This document shows positions 45,367 through 54,761 of a DNA stretch of 64,000 nucleotides, piece after piece. Position 1 is the first letter of the stretch. Each line of letters opens with the position of its first letter. The stretch comes from Agrobacterium tumefaciens (GTDB taxonomy: Bacteria > Pseudomonadota > Alphaproteobacteria > Rhizobiales > Rhizobiaceae). The translations under genes and the position numbers were made by a program. The stretch covers positions 186,001 through 250,000 of the forward strand of contig NZ_CP039905.1 in NCBI RefSeq assembly GCF_005221385.1, read 5' to 3'. Under the pieces are notes generated by a model. The model did no database searches. It had not been told where the DNA came from and worked only from the letters and a program-made list of their open reading frames with translations.

Positions 45367-46578
45367 TCAGTGTCCGCGTAAACCGAACTCCGCGATAATA
45401 GCAGGCCGAGCGGCCAAGAGGCGTTCGAGATGGCTCTCGGGCCACATCTCAATGCGCGGCGACGCGCCATTTGCATTGTGCTGCTCGATCCAAGTCACGG
45501 CATCAGCGGTGAAGCGCCCGCTGGTTGCTATGATCAGCACATCGACCCTAGGATTGGGCCAAAGCGACATTTGATCCTTCGTCGACGAGACCTCAGAGAG
45601 GCTCACGCTACGGCTCGTCCAATGCTTACACTGTATTACAACACGAAGGCGCAACGTGCCCGACAGCTCGTCCTGAATCACGCGCATCACAGATAGATCT
45701 CGACCTCTGTCAGGCGCTCTCGTCTGCATCAGCCACTCTGGATTCTCGTAGCCCAGGGTGTCGCTGATGAGCGTGAAAATCAGACGTTCAAAAGTCTGGT
45801 CATCGATCTTAGACCAGCTCAATGCCGTCGTGATTGGGCCAGTGGGCCGCGTGGCGACCAAGGCCGACAAGTCCTCGACCTGGACAGGGACCGCCTCGTT
45901 GACGCCGTACAAACCCTTACGCAGGCTGTCCTTTACGTCAGGCCAGTCCATCGCTTCGATATCGTGGAGGTCGCCGACGCATCCAAAATGAATGTGCCGC
46001 ATCATGTCGGACCACCGCGCCGGCTTCTTCACGCTCGAACCAAGCAGCACCTCAATCTGCTTCATGTGCTCACGCATGTCGCTCCATACTTCTTTGTCGA
46101 TCTGCTGCCGGCGTTCTGCGTCCACGCCTACGACCGCGCGAACCCCTCGAAGGTCCGCATCGATCTGATCAATCAAACCGATGAGCGCGTCACGGATAAG
46201 TGCCCTTCGCATATTGTTGAACCGGAAGCGGTACTCCTGCAGTTCACGCCCTGGCTCCTCGATCCAGCGTTCGACGGGTACATGCGCGCTTGGCTCATCG
46301 AGCTCCATCGCATCCAGCCGGCTTTGCGCGAGCCCGTCGAGATCGGGAGGTGTCGCCGTCGGCTTCCATCCCCCGATTTTCGGAAGGCTTGCGACGAGAA
46401 CATCGAAAGAGCGCGCCCGATCCTCGTATTCGACATTCCCACCGAAAGCGATTCCAGTCGGGATCAGCGCTGCCATCTCGTCCCAGAGCCGTTCCAGCTT
46501 GATGAGATTGGCTTCCGTCGCCTCGAACTGCTCGAGAGCCGCCATGATAGCACTACCTGTTGCATCCGACCTAAGCAT
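45367..46578 (-). CDS. Mrr-like restriction endonuclease with N-terminal helical domain
   Basis: A 403-residue protein. The C-terminal 150 residues form an Mrr_cat domain: DDQTFERLIFTLISDTLGYEN, then DRGRDLSV with the catalytic Asp and VVIQCKHW with the QxK motif. The N-terminal 250 residues are helical with no family recognised. Mrr enzymes cut modified DNA. Start ATG 46578 is supported by GGAG/TGGAG upstream; the open frame from a TTG at 46614 is possible. It is the last gene of a four-gene minus-strand operon, directly after AbiV. Confidence 0.85.
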   Translation of the reverse strand: MLRSDATGSAIMAALEQFEATEANLIKLERLWDEMAALIPTGIAFGGNVEYEDRARSFDVLVASLPKIGGWKPTATPPDLDGLAQSRLDAMELDEPSAHVPVERWIEEPGRELQEYRFRFNNMRRALIRDALIGLIDQIDADLRGVRAVVGVDAERRQQIDKEVWSDMREHMKQIEVLLGSSVKKPARWSDMMRHIHFGCVGDLHDIEAMDWPDVKDSLRKGLYGVNEAVPVQVEDLSALVATRPTGPITTALSWSKIDDQTFERLIFTLISDTLGYENPEWLMQTRAPDRGRDLSVMRVIQDELSGTLRLRVVIQCKHWTSRSVSLSEVSSTKDQMSLWPNPRVDVLIIATSGRFTADAVTWIEQHNANGASPRIEMWPESHLERLLAARPAIIAEFGLRGH

Positions 46579-46627
46579 GCGTCTCCACTCCGCCTCGCCA
46601 TGGAGGCAACACAATGAAACCGAGTCT

Positions 46628-47344
46628 TTACTGAAACCCCTCTCTCAATTTTGCCTTTCCTGCCTCCAGAAAGCGCGACAACATCGCTTCCATCGCCTCG
46701 GCGAGATTGTCGGGCTTTTCCGCCCGCAGCTTTTCCGATTCCTCCACAAGGCTAGAAAGCACGTCCCGGAGAACTTCCGGCGACGCCGTCAATGTCCTCA
46801 ATGTCTTCAATCCATTCTGCGCATAACCAAGAAACTCGGCGTTTCTCTCGGTGATCTCTTCAAGCATTTCGCTGGTAATGCGTTCATTTGGCGCAACGAA
46901 CTCGCCGCCAACCCAGTCCACATAGAACGACGCGTTCTTGTTTTGATTTGACTCGCGATGAAATTCGTCTTGAGCCTTCCTGAACGCTTCCATCGCGGCG
47001 TCCCAGTCGCCACGCGCTCGCGCCTCCCGCTCGTCCTCGGATGGTTCGAGCATGTAAGCATTGGATTTGTTTTTCGACGAATGCCGCGCAAACGCGGCCA
47101 AGACCTTCTTCTGATCAACCTCAAGGCCGAGGACAAGGCTAACACCCCACGCTCCAAGATTGTTCACCTTCGAACACTCCTCGAGCGAAATCTGGTGCAG
47201 GCAAAGGGCGCGGGCCACCGCACCGGCCTTTGCCAGCAGCTCCGCCTCAAAGAAGAGCTGCTCCGCATTGGCGAACATCTTCTCTGCGCCCTGGAGCAGA
47301 GCGTCCAATGACGCTTCATTCTCACTCGCCTTGCTATCCGCCAT
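46628..47344 (-). CDS. AbiV-family abortive-infection protein
   Basis: A 238-residue, largely helical protein. The N-terminal half has the AbiV pattern ALCLHQISLEECSKVNNLGAW with the E-x-x-K core, and FARHSSKNKSNAYML downstream. In lactococci AbiV blocks phage late translation. It lies 12 bases after the 229-aa nuclease-like gene and 49 bases before the Mrr-like gene. The association with two nuclease-like proteins is unusual for AbiV. The C-terminal 100 residues are rich in charged coiled-coil sequence. Confidence 0.82.
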   Translation of the reverse strand: MADSKASENEASLDALLQGAEKMFANAEQLFFEAELLAKAGAVARALCLHQISLEECSKVNNLGAWGVSLVLGLEVDQKKVLAAFARHSSKNKSNAYMLEPSEDEREARARGDWDAAMEAFRKAQDEFHRESNQNKNASFYVDWVGGEFVAPNERITSEMLEEITERNAEFLGYAQNGLKTLRTLTASPEVLRDVLSSLVEESEKLRAEKPDNLAEAMEAMLSRFLEAGKAKLREGFQ

Positions 47345-47356
47345 GCATGCTGCCCC

Positions 47357-48046
47357 TCAGTCGTTCGTGTCCATATCCACCTCCGCGATCAGCTCTTCGG
47401 CCAATTCCGAAAGCCACGATGAGACATCATCAATCTGCACCGCGTTGCCGTGAACCGCGTAGTAGTCGCCGACTGTTCGAAATCTCTCTCCGAACCGATC
47501 CGCAAACATTTTCTGCAGCTTGCTGTTTCTGCTCAGCACGCTCGACATTGCCCGGCCACCTCGCAAAAACCTGATCGCATGTTCGGTCCCGAGCAGATAG
47601 AGGTGCTTGCGCTTCATCGTTGGATGTTCGGCAAGCAGCAGATAATCCTTGAAAACGGAATTCTGGCGGATCGTTTCCGCGCCGCCACGCCATCGGATGA
47701 ACTTGAATTCGGCAACCCGAACGTTGGTCTCAAGATCGAAGTCGCGGCCCGTATTCCCGGCGCCGAGCGACACAGATTCGACCCGCTCGTCCGGCTCGAG
47801 AATGTGGGGCAGGCACATTAGGATGCCGAGCGCATGGATCGTGACGTTGATTTGGCCGGCCAGCCGCTTCATCCCCGCAGCCGCCGCGAGAACTTCGCGG
47901 CCGGCCCCTGCACTTTCGAGGAAGCCGGTGCAGTCTCCTGCCGTAACGCCGCGAACCGCGCCTTCGATGCGCGAAAGCGTTTGTGTAAGGTCCGGACCAG
48001 TGAATCGTCCGACCAGCTTGACGATCTCGGCCGGGTCCGCGGTCAA
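47357..48046 (-). CDS. Putative nuclease-like hypothetical protein
   Basis: A 229-residue protein not matching a named family. The centre reads NTGRDFDLETNVRVAEFKF, an acidic residue followed by E-x-K that suggests a PD-(D/E)XK fold, preceded by a short helical region. The start is set at TTG 48046 because GGAGGGAG lies just upstream and TTG overlaps the TGA of the upstream gene (TTGA); the ATG at 48076 has no such site. Both points argue for translational coupling with the 173-aa protein. It sits between that protein and AbiV. Confidence 0.6.
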   Translation of the reverse strand: MTADPAEIVKLVGRFTGPDLTQTLSRIEGAVRGVTAGDCTGFLESAGAGREVLAAAAGMKRLAGQINVTIHALGILMCLPHILEPDERVESVSLGAGNTGRDFDLETNVRVAEFKFIRWRGGAETIRQNSVFKDYLLLAEHPTMKRKHLYLLGTEHAIRFLRGGRAMSSVLSRNSKLQKMFADRFGERFRTVGDYYAVHGNAVQIDDVSSWLSELAEELIAEVDMDTND

Positions 48047-48564
48047 TCTGCTCCCTCCAGCTCGAGGTGCTTCCATCCCGTCAACTCTTCATCCAGTTCG
48101 GAGTCAACATAGACGTCGCAACGAGGGGCAACCCCCGCCTTCACGTCGATCACCAGATGAAGGCCGACCCTATAACCATAGGGTCCAGCTTGCTCGGTCA
48201 TGCCCTTGAGCTTCCAGATGTCCCCCTCGAAGTCCTTGTTCGTCGACTTCTTGACCTCGACGACCAGCAAGTTCTCCCTCTTTCCGACCCGATGCACGAT
48301 GAGGTCAGGCACGATGGCGTCCTTGCCAATCAGTTCATGATCGCTGAGACCGTATCGAAGACGCTTTATGACATCTTCGCGGCGATTCCATTCGAGATCG
48401 ATCGACCAACCGGCATACTGCCCATGCAGTAGATCGCGAATTCGAGCGACAAGCGCGCGTTCGGCCGGATCGGCATAAGCAAGATCCTTGTCCTGCAGCA
48501 GTGCGCGCACTGCGGCCGCGAATACTGAAAGTATTGCCTGCAAATCGTCCCTCATGACACTCAC
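48043..48564 (-). CDS. PD-(D/E)XK-like nuclease-domain protein
   Basis: A 173-residue protein with an N-terminal helical part and a core reading IVPDLIVHRVGKRENLL, VVEVKKSTNKDFEGD: PD, then ExK, the catalytic order of PD-(D/E)XK nucleases. It begins the four-gene operon and couples to the next gene by stop/start overlap. Short stand-alone nuclease domains of this kind can act as restriction or as sensing subunits; which applies here is not shown. Confidence 0.65.
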   Translation of the reverse strand: MSVMRDDLQAILSVFAAAVRALLQDKDLAYADPAERALVARIRDLLHGQYAGWSIDLEWNRREDVIKRLRYGLSDHELIGKDAIVPDLIVHRVGKRENLLVVEVKKSTNKDFEGDIWKLKGMTEQAGPYGYRVGLHLVIDVKAGVAPRCDVYVDSELDEELTGWKHLELEGAD

Positions 48565-48569
48565 ATATC

Positions 48570-48870
48570 ATGAAATACTTCTAAAAAAATCGGGGGCTTC
48601 CACGTGAACATCGAAATCGGCAGCAAGAATGCGATAGCGCCCGCCGGGCGCTTCAGCCCGACGTCTCCCGAACGCAGCAGACCGCTGCGGTTATCGGACA
48701 CTGGGTCGCCTGGCGTCACTCGCCCTCTGAGCCGTCTCCGTTTTCGTGCATTCGCAGCTCACGGCCAGCACACCTAGCCTTTTGCGGCGCCAGCCGTCCC
48801 ATCGATTTCGCCTAAGAGAAGGGATAACTTAAAAGAAAGCGGGAGGAGATCCCTCTTAGGAGAAGCGAAA
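48570..48870. other. Divergent intergenic stretch
   Basis: About 315 bases between the nuclease-like operon (minus) and the DUF3800 gene (plus), presumably holding both promoters. No dyad, RNA or small gene could be supported. Confidence 0.4.
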
Positions 48871-48881
48871 GACGTATCGAC

Positions 48882-49961
48882 ATGCCGGGAAACACAGACA
48901 TGGAATGCTTTCGCATCGATGAAAGCGGATATACGGGGTTTGACCTCCTCAATGAAGATCAGCGGTTCCAGGGCGCTTCCGCGATTGCCGTCAGCAACGA
49001 GGATGCCGCACGCCTTATCAAGGAACACTTCCCACGGCTCCAAGCGTCGGAACTTAAATATCGCTCGCTGTCGCGCCGCCCTGCCAATCACCAGAGGCTG
49101 CTCTTGTTGCAGCGCGATCTTCTTACCCACTACAAGAGCGTGACCTATGTCTGCGACAAGCGCTTCCTGCTTGTGCTTATGTTCCTAGACTATGCCGTCG
49201 AGCCCTTCTACTACGAACGGGGCATCAACTTTTACGAACATGGGCAGAACTACGCGATGGCGTCGTTGCTCACAATGGCGGGGCCCACGCTTCTCGGACA
49301 GGCAGCCTTCGACAATATGCTTGCGGCATTCCAGCACGCTGCCAAGGAGAAGACGCCAGACGCTCTGAAAGCGCTCGTCACAGCCGCTCGGTCAACAAGA
49401 TGGCGAGAATTTCCCGAAGCGTTGGGACCACTTGCCCAGTACGCCGCACCCGAATGTCTCTCGGCAATCGCAACGCCCGGTGTGAACACTGACGCTGCAC
49501 TGGTAGTATTGCAGTCGCTCATCAGCCGAATGGAGGTAATGGCGGAGGGAGCTTATCGCGTCGAGCACGACCAATCGAAGAATTTGCTCACCTACCACGA
49601 CCTCCTGAAGCGCTTCATCGAGCATGACCAAGAAATCGAGTTCCACCAAACCGAAATCGCATCCATTAAATTCCCCCTCAAGCTCGCGGAAGTGACGCAG
49701 GTCGATTCCAAAAGGAGTTCCGCCGTGCAACTCGCCGATGTCATGATCGGTGCCGCGATCGAAGCTGCAAACAGTATGACGGGCCTTCGGTCCGGTGGGC
49801 CTGATCCCGAAGCGGTCATGTCACTCTATGCCGACAATCAATTCATCCATTTGATCCCATCCGTCGACTTCGAGGAGCAGCGGCGTTTCAGGCAAGGTAC
49901 CCAGGCGGCCGAGCTAATCGACTATTTTTCTACAAACTTCTTTGGTTCACGCGGAACCTGA
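48882..49961 (+). CDS. DUF3800 protein
   Basis: A 359-residue protein with the DUF3800 hallmark FRIDESGYTGFDLLN near the N-terminus and VQLADVMIGAAIEAAN near the C-terminus, giving the Asp/Glu/Asp set of an RNase-H-like fold. DUF3800 proteins are common in defence and phage loci and are suspected nucleases. Alternative starts at 48882 and 48900 are possible. It ends 6 bases before the convergent RHE_PE00001 gene. Confidence 0.82.
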   Translation: MPGNTDMECFRIDESGYTGFDLLNEDQRFQGASAIAVSNEDAARLIKEHFPRLQASELKYRSLSRRPANHQRLLLLQRDLLTHYKSVTYVCDKRFLLVLMFLDYAVEPFYYERGINFYEHGQNYAMASLLTMAGPTLLGQAAFDNMLAAFQHAAKEKTPDALKALVTAARSTRWREFPEALGPLAQYAAPECLSAIATPGVNTDAALVVLQSLISRMEVMAEGAYRVEHDQSKNLLTYHDLLKRFIEHDQEIEFHQTEIASIKFPLKLAEVTQVDSKRSSAVQLADVMIGAAIEAANSMTGLRSGGPDPEAVMSLYADNQFIHLIPSVDFEEQRRFRQGTQAAELIDYFSTNFFGSRGT

Positions 49962-49967
49962 TGCGCA

Positions 49968-51101
49968 TCATACGCCCCACGCCCGAAACCTCCCCCTCCC
50001 CGTCATCTCCCTGAGGCCGAGTTCCAAAACGATCCGCCGCGCCGCCTGCGGCGTCACGTCGAGCGTCTTCGCCACCATCCCGGCCGACACAAGCGGTTTT
50101 GCCATCATCAGCTCGACCAGTTCCGGCAATTTCGAAGACGAACGCCGTCCCACCAGCTTCCGGTCCATCATCGTTTTCGCCAACGTCAGCCTGTCGTGTT
50201 CTTTGATGCCGATCTCGGCCGCTGACAAAAGTCCGTGGGCGATGGCGAGCAGCCGGGTTTCCCGGTCGCGGTGGCGGCGCCGATCGACGGGAATGGTTTT
50301 GAGGCCGAGATTGATGGCGGCGAGATGGGCACCGGTGGTGATGCCGGCCTGCCGAAGAATCGACGCGGCCAACAGCCTGCCAAGCCAAGGGGCGTGCTGC
50401 AGCACGGACAGCTCATTCCATGCGTCGAGGGCAACGATTGCCTGCAGCACCGCCGGCAGGTGTTCGGCCTGGCGCAGCACAGCACGCCATTCGTCGAGCC
50501 GGGCATCTTCGTCCCAGTCGAGATCATAGATCATCGGATCCTTTTCCGGACGGCTGGCCGTCGCACGGTCGCCGGCGCGGCCGGGACGTGTTGCGTCCTC
50601 GATCGCGGCCGACGATCGGGCCAGCGTCGCATCGATGGCCGCGAGGTCGACGCCAAGCAGATCTTTGTCACCCTCACCATCATCTCCTTCCCCTTTCCGC
50701 TCGACCAGCTGTGCAGGCTCAACTCTGCGGACGTTCGCGGCGCTATCAGAACCGTCTGATGGTCCAGGCCACGCCTGGGTCTGTCGCAACGTTCGGATAC
50801 CGTCGGCGGACAAAGCCCAGTCCGGCGACTGGCCAGCGATGCGCCGGCGGGTTTTCAGGACGTCACGGGCGATTGTCAGCTCATGGGTGGGTGTGCGAAT
50901 ATCCTTTGTGGCGTCGTGGAGGACGAGGTCTTCGAGATGGACGAGTTCGCCGTCGATCCACAAAGAGGCGCAGGCATCGGCGAAATGGGCGCGTTCGATC
51001 CAGCCCCGACCGACCGGCGAACGGGCGATGCGCTCGTCGAGACGGGTCAACGCAGCACCGGTGTCGCTTTTACTTTGCGATTTCAAACGGCAGAACGTCA
51101 T
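49968..51101 (-). CDS. RHE_PE00001/DUF1612 family protein
   Basis: A 377-residue protein with the family core [20 protein letters not shown] and [19 protein letters not shown], and a C-terminal HTH (DUF1612-linked) ending [21 protein letters not shown]. Such proteins are linked to plasmids and symbiotic islands in Rhizobiales; their function is unknown. Only about 15 residues precede the [14 protein letters not shown] core, fewer than I would expect, and the start lies a few bases from the likely tni element end at about 51107. The original 5' end may have been replaced. Confidence 0.78.
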   Translation of the reverse strand: MTFCRLKSQSKSDTGAALTRLDERIARSPVGRGWIERAHFADACASLWIDGELVHLEDLVLHDATKDIRTPTHELTIARDVLKTRRRIAGQSPDWALSADGIRTLRQTQAWPGPSDGSDSAANVRRVEPAQLVERKGEGDDGEGDKDLLGVDLAAIDATLARSSAAIEDATRPGRAGDRATASRPEKDPMIYDLDWDEDARLDEWRAVLRQAEHLPAVLQAIVALDAWNELSVLQHAPWLGRLLAASILRQAGITTGAHLAAINLGLKTIPVDRRRHRDRETRLLAIAHGLLSAAEIGIKEHDRLTLAKTMMDRKLVGRRSSSKLPELVELMMAKPLVSAGMVAKTLDVTPQAARRIVLELGLREMTGRGRFRAWGV

Positions 51102-51167
51102 ACGTCTGTTAGAGTTAGCGCGCAAAAATAGCCCCGATTGTCGCTAACGATTTCGATGGGGCTGTGC

Positions 51168-52817
51168 ATGCCAAAGCCATTTCAAAATCGTGGAAGTAGC
51201 TGTGGCCCATCCCAGGCAGACTGGTTGAAGGCACGCCGGACCGCCCGAGAGCTTGACCGGATCTTGGATGCGGGACGAGCTAAGAAAGACGCGATTGTCA
51301 GGGCGGCGGCTGAACTTCACCTGACGACCCGACAAATCTATAACCTTTTGGCCCGATATCAGGCTGAGCGAAGAATAACAGCATTATTGCCTCGGCTGCC
51401 TTCCGAGCGACGCAAGCGGCTATCGGAAACGGCGGAAGACATCATCCGCACGACGTTGCGCGACCAGTGGATGATACTTGAAGCACCGCCTCTTGCGCCA
51501 GTCGTTGCCGAGATTCGCGCCCGATGTGAGGAGGCGGGGCTCGCAGCTCCCTCCTATGTGACGATTTCCCGGCGCATCCCGTCGTTGTTTTCGGCCGCAG
51601 AGATCGCCAGAAAGCGTTCGGCCAATCCAAAGCATCTGATGCGGCTCAAGCCACGGCCTGGTTACATTCACGCGCCGAACCCGCTTGATGTCTGCCAGAT
51701 CGACCATACCCCAACCGACATCAATTTCGTGGAGGTGGTCGACAACGGCGGCGTATTTGTCGGCCGCCCGTATCTGACGGTAATAACCGATGTCGCGACG
51801 CGTGCCATTTTCGGCTTCTGCCTTACCCTGGAAAAGCCATCGGTGTTGTCTGTTGCGCTCTGTCTGGCGCAGGCGATCTGCCGAAAAGACGCATGGCTTG
51901 CATCGCGTTCGATTGAACATGCTTGGCCGATGTTCGGCCGTCCGAAACTTCTACTCACAGACTCCGCGATGGAGTTCAAAGGCAATGCATTTCAGCTGGG
52001 CTGCGACGATTACGGTATTCGCATTCGCCATAGGGACCGCGGTAGAGTCCATCAAGGCGGTGTCGTCGAGCGATTGTTGGGAAAACTCAACGGAGTGCTC
52101 GCCACATATCCCGGGTCTTCAGGTCGTTCTGTGGCTGATCGTGATGAATATCCCGCACATCGACGCGCTTGCCTAAGCTTTTCCGAACTGGAACGCTGTA
52201 TAGCGCTGGCGGTCCTCGATCATAATCGACAAGAAAACTCCAAGACGCTGAAAGTGCCTATCACGGAATGGCTACACCGTAGCGCGGGTTTGCCCGAGCG
52301 GATGGACGCCCCAGAACAAGTGCTCTTATCGTTTCTACCCAGTGCGGAGCGGCAATTGTCTCAGCAGGGCCTAAGCATGTTCGCGCTGCATTACTATTCG
52401 CCCTGGCTCGGCTCCCTCGTCCCAGAGCGCGACCGGCTCGGAAAACTCGAGGTTCGATACGATCCCCGTGATATCAGCCATATATATGTTCGTGATCCGG
52501 AGACGCGATCGTTTCGACCAGTCGAACGACGTGATGGCTGCCTCGAGCCGATGACGCTCTGGGAACACGATGCTTATCGCGCGCAGTTGCGAGCCGCCAA
52601 TCACCGCTCGAGCATAGATAAGGTGGCTCTGCGCCGTGAAATCTCTGCGATCGCCGATGCTGCCAAGCTCTCAAAGCGGGAAAAACGCGACGCCGTTCGC
52701 AGGGCACATGCTGCTGCAGCTAACAAGCCTTATGCCACAAGCGCTCCGGAGGAGACTGCGGCCCAAGTACGTCATCCGGTGCGGCAGAAAAAACGTCTAC
52801 CGGTGGAAGATTGGTGA
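51168..52817 (+). CDS. tniA: TniA-type DDE transposase
   Basis: A transposase of about 549 residues of the TnsB/Mu family. An N-terminal HTH (VRAAAELHLTTRQIYNLLARY) is followed by the DDE core: Asp in VCQIDHTPTDI, Asp in LLTDSAMEFKG and Glu in GGVVERLLGKL, then a beta-barrel and a basic C-terminus. The start is uncertain: ATG 51168 with GGGG upstream, or ATG 51156, or TTG 51138. It overlaps tniB. It would cut and join transposon ends. Confidence 0.93.
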   Translation: MPKPFQNRGSSCGPSQADWLKARRTARELDRILDAGRAKKDAIVRAAAELHLTTRQIYNLLARYQAERRITALLPRLPSERRKRLSETAEDIIRTTLRDQWMILEAPPLAPVVAEIRARCEEAGLAAPSYVTISRRIPSLFSAAEIARKRSANPKHLMRLKPRPGYIHAPNPLDVCQIDHTPTDINFVEVVDNGGVFVGRPYLTVITDVATRAIFGFCLTLEKPSVLSVALCLAQAICRKDAWLASRSIEHAWPMFGRPKLLLTDSAMEFKGNAFQLGCDDYGIRIRHRDRGRVHQGGVVERLLGKLNGVLATYPGSSGRSVADRDEYPAHRRACLSFSELERCIALAVLDHNRQENSKTLKVPITEWLHRSAGLPERMDAPEQVLLSFLPSAERQLSQQGLSMFALHYYSPWLGSLVPERDRLGKLEVRYDPRDISHIYVRDPETRSFRPVERRDGCLEPMTLWEHDAYRAQLRAANHRSSIDKVALRREISAIADAAKLSKREKRDAVRRAHAAAANKPYATSAPEETAAQVRHPVRQKKRLPVEDW

Positions 52818-53701
52818 GCGGTATGGCCGATCATTTATTTGAGCATGTGCGTCCTCTTCTCAATCTGACAGACGACGAGCGCATAGCATATATCCGGGCT
52901 CCGAGATGGGTCGGCCATCAGGTCGCACAGGACAGCCACCAACGACTGACTGAGCTACTGAACCGCCCAGTTTCTTTGCGAACCCAAGGGCTAATGCTCG
53001 TCGGGCCTTATGCGAATGGGAAGACAATGATCGCAGAGCGTTTCGCGGTCGAACACTTGCGTGCTTCGCCGAACCAACGGGTGTGGATCGTTCAGACGCG
53101 CGAGGGAGCGGGGCTCGGCCATTTCTACGCCAGTATCCTTCAGGCCTTTCATGCTCCTGGCGGCGACATGTGGAATGTCAGCCGAAAAGCGGAGCAATTG
53201 GATCACTTGCTGGCGAGCATCAAACCCAGGATGTTGATATTTGACGAATTCCACAATGCGTTACGAGGACGTTCCCGCGACATCGAGGGGGTATTCGCCT
53301 TTCTCCGTCGGATCGGCCGCCAATACGATATCTCCCCCGTGCTCATTGGCGAGGTCGCCATCTACGATTTCGTCAACGCCACAAGCGAGATGGCAACGCG
53401 CTTCGACCTGATCGCGATCCCGAGATGGCAATACGACGAAAGCTATCTGATGCTTCTGGACAGCCTTGAGGCGGCACTGCCTCTCGCGAAAGCCTCCGAT
53501 CTGTCAGGTGAAACATTGGCTCGACGAATTTTCAGTCTATCGGAAGGTTTGATCGGAGAGATTGTCTCCGTTGTGACCAAAGCTGCCGTGGCGGCGCTCC
53601 GCTCGGGGGCAGAACGCATCACCAAAGCCGGTATCGATGAGCTTGGCTACATCCCCATTTCGCATCGACGTAACGCGACGTTGCGAAGGCAGCTGATTTG
53701 A
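52814..53701 (+). CDS. tniB: TniB ATPase
   Basis: A 295-residue AAA+ ATPase with Walker A VGPYANGKTMI and Walker B MLIFDEFHNAL, similar to TnsC/TniB target regulators. GTG 52814 overlaps the tniA stop (GTGA) with GGAAG upstream; ATG 52823 is an alternative start. It assembles on target DNA and licenses TniA. Confidence 0.9.
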   Translation: MSGMADHLFEHVRPLLNLTDDERIAYIRAPRWVGHQVAQDSHQRLTELLNRPVSLRTQGLMLVGPYANGKTMIAERFAVEHLRASPNQRVWIVQTREGAGLGHFYASILQAFHAPGGDMWNVSRKAEQLDHLLASIKPRMLIFDEFHNALRGRSRDIEGVFAFLRRIGRQYDISPVLIGEVAIYDFVNATSEMATRFDLIAIPRWQYDESYLMLLDSLEAALPLAKASDLSGETLARRIFSLSEGLIGEIVSVVTKAAVAALRSGAERITKAGIDELGYIPISHRRNATLRRQLI

Positions 53702-54747
53702 CTTCGAGAGAAACCAATGCTCCGTTCATCGAAATCGGTGAGCGCTATCGCGATGTGGTTTCGGCACGCTGGCCCATCACGGTTACGCCACAGCGCGACG
53801 AGCTATTGTCGAGTTGGCTACACAGGCTCGCCTACGCCAACGGTGTGCCAGGGCGTGCTTTCGCCCGGGTACTTGGCCTCACACCTGGAATGTGGTCGGC
53901 CAGACTTGATTTGAAGTGTTCGATCACCCTGGCAGATCATCTGCGGCAGTATGCAGATATCACCTCAGAGCAACTCGCCGCTATGACGATGCCGGACGGT
54001 CTACCAAAACAGCTTTTTCTACCCCTTCGAAAACTCCACCGACGGTCTGGATCGACATGGCTACAGTTCTGCCCACGATGCCTCGCCACTGATACGCACC
54101 CATATTTTCGACGAGAATGGCGGCTGGCAACCCGACTTACTTGCGAAAAACACAAAAGCAGGCTGCGAGATCGATGCACCGCCTGCAATCAGCCCGTGGC
54201 GGCCTTTAATCAAAGCGCACTCGTTCCGCACCATTTTTGCACTCGCTGTGGTTACGACCTCCGTCGCGCATCGACCATCGATCTATGCCCGGCGGTGCGA
54301 AAGCTTGACCAATGCATCCATGAAATCTTTGGCTCGTCTGTTGAAACCCCAATCGACAATTTGCTCGTTCGGCGACTTTTGGAAATTCCTCAGCTTACCC
54401 GCATCCGTCAGCAGGAGCTCTTGACTGATTTGTCCACGTCATTTCGGGCTCGATGCTACGAGAGACTTGTATGTCACCCGAACGAAGGCGACATAGACAG
54501 GCGGCATGATCATGGAGCTGGTCGGACACTTGCATCTGCGGGCACCAAAGATAGCGGCCTCGATCTTCTAATCCGAATGCTTTCAGATGCGCTCAGACCT
54601 AAACGAGGGCGTCCGACTGCAGGCGATAGCCGGTCAATTGTCGATCTTACGCACTTTCTCACAGCCGCTCAGCAGATGAGCCTGATTTCGATGAGCCCAA
54701 AGTCCCGGAGGAGAAATGCAACCGCGATCGTCGGTTGTCGATGCTGA
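53698..54747 (+). CDS. tniQ: TniQ family target-selection protein
   Basis: A 349-residue protein with the TniQ N-terminus (RDELLSSWLHRLAYANG) and two zinc-finger-like sets, CPRCLAT and CTACNQP / CTRCGYD. TTG 53698 overlaps the tniB stop (TTGA). In Tn7- and Tn402-like elements TniQ links target recognition to TniB. Confidence 0.9.
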   Translation: MTSRETNAPFIEIGERYRDVVSARWPITVTPQRDELLSSWLHRLAYANGVPGRAFARVLGLTPGMWSARLDLKCSITLADHLRQYADITSEQLAAMTMPDGLPKQLFLPLRKLHRRSGSTWLQFCPRCLATDTHPYFRREWRLATRLTCEKHKSRLRDRCTACNQPVAAFNQSALVPHHFCTRCGYDLRRASTIDLCPAVRKLDQCIHEIFGSSVETPIDNLLVRRLLEIPQLTRIRQQELLTDLSTSFRARCYERLVCHPNEGDIDRRHDHGAGRTLASAGTKDSGLDLLIRMLSDALRPKRGRPTAGDSRSIVDLTHFLTAAQQMSLISMSPKSRRRNATAIVGCRC

Positions 54748-54761
54748 GATCATTTCAAATC

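Larger units (their letters stand above)
51107..54747 (+). mobile_element. TniABQ transposition module 1
   Basis: A Tn402/Tn5053-like core, tniA-tniB-tniQ, in tight overlap. The left end is proposed at a TGT at 51107, followed by an inverted pair of GTTAGCG-type motifs (51115-51121 and 51151-51157) that may bind TniA. No right end or target duplication was found. The element may extend past tniQ and include the RepB-like/recombinase genes. Confidence 0.6.
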
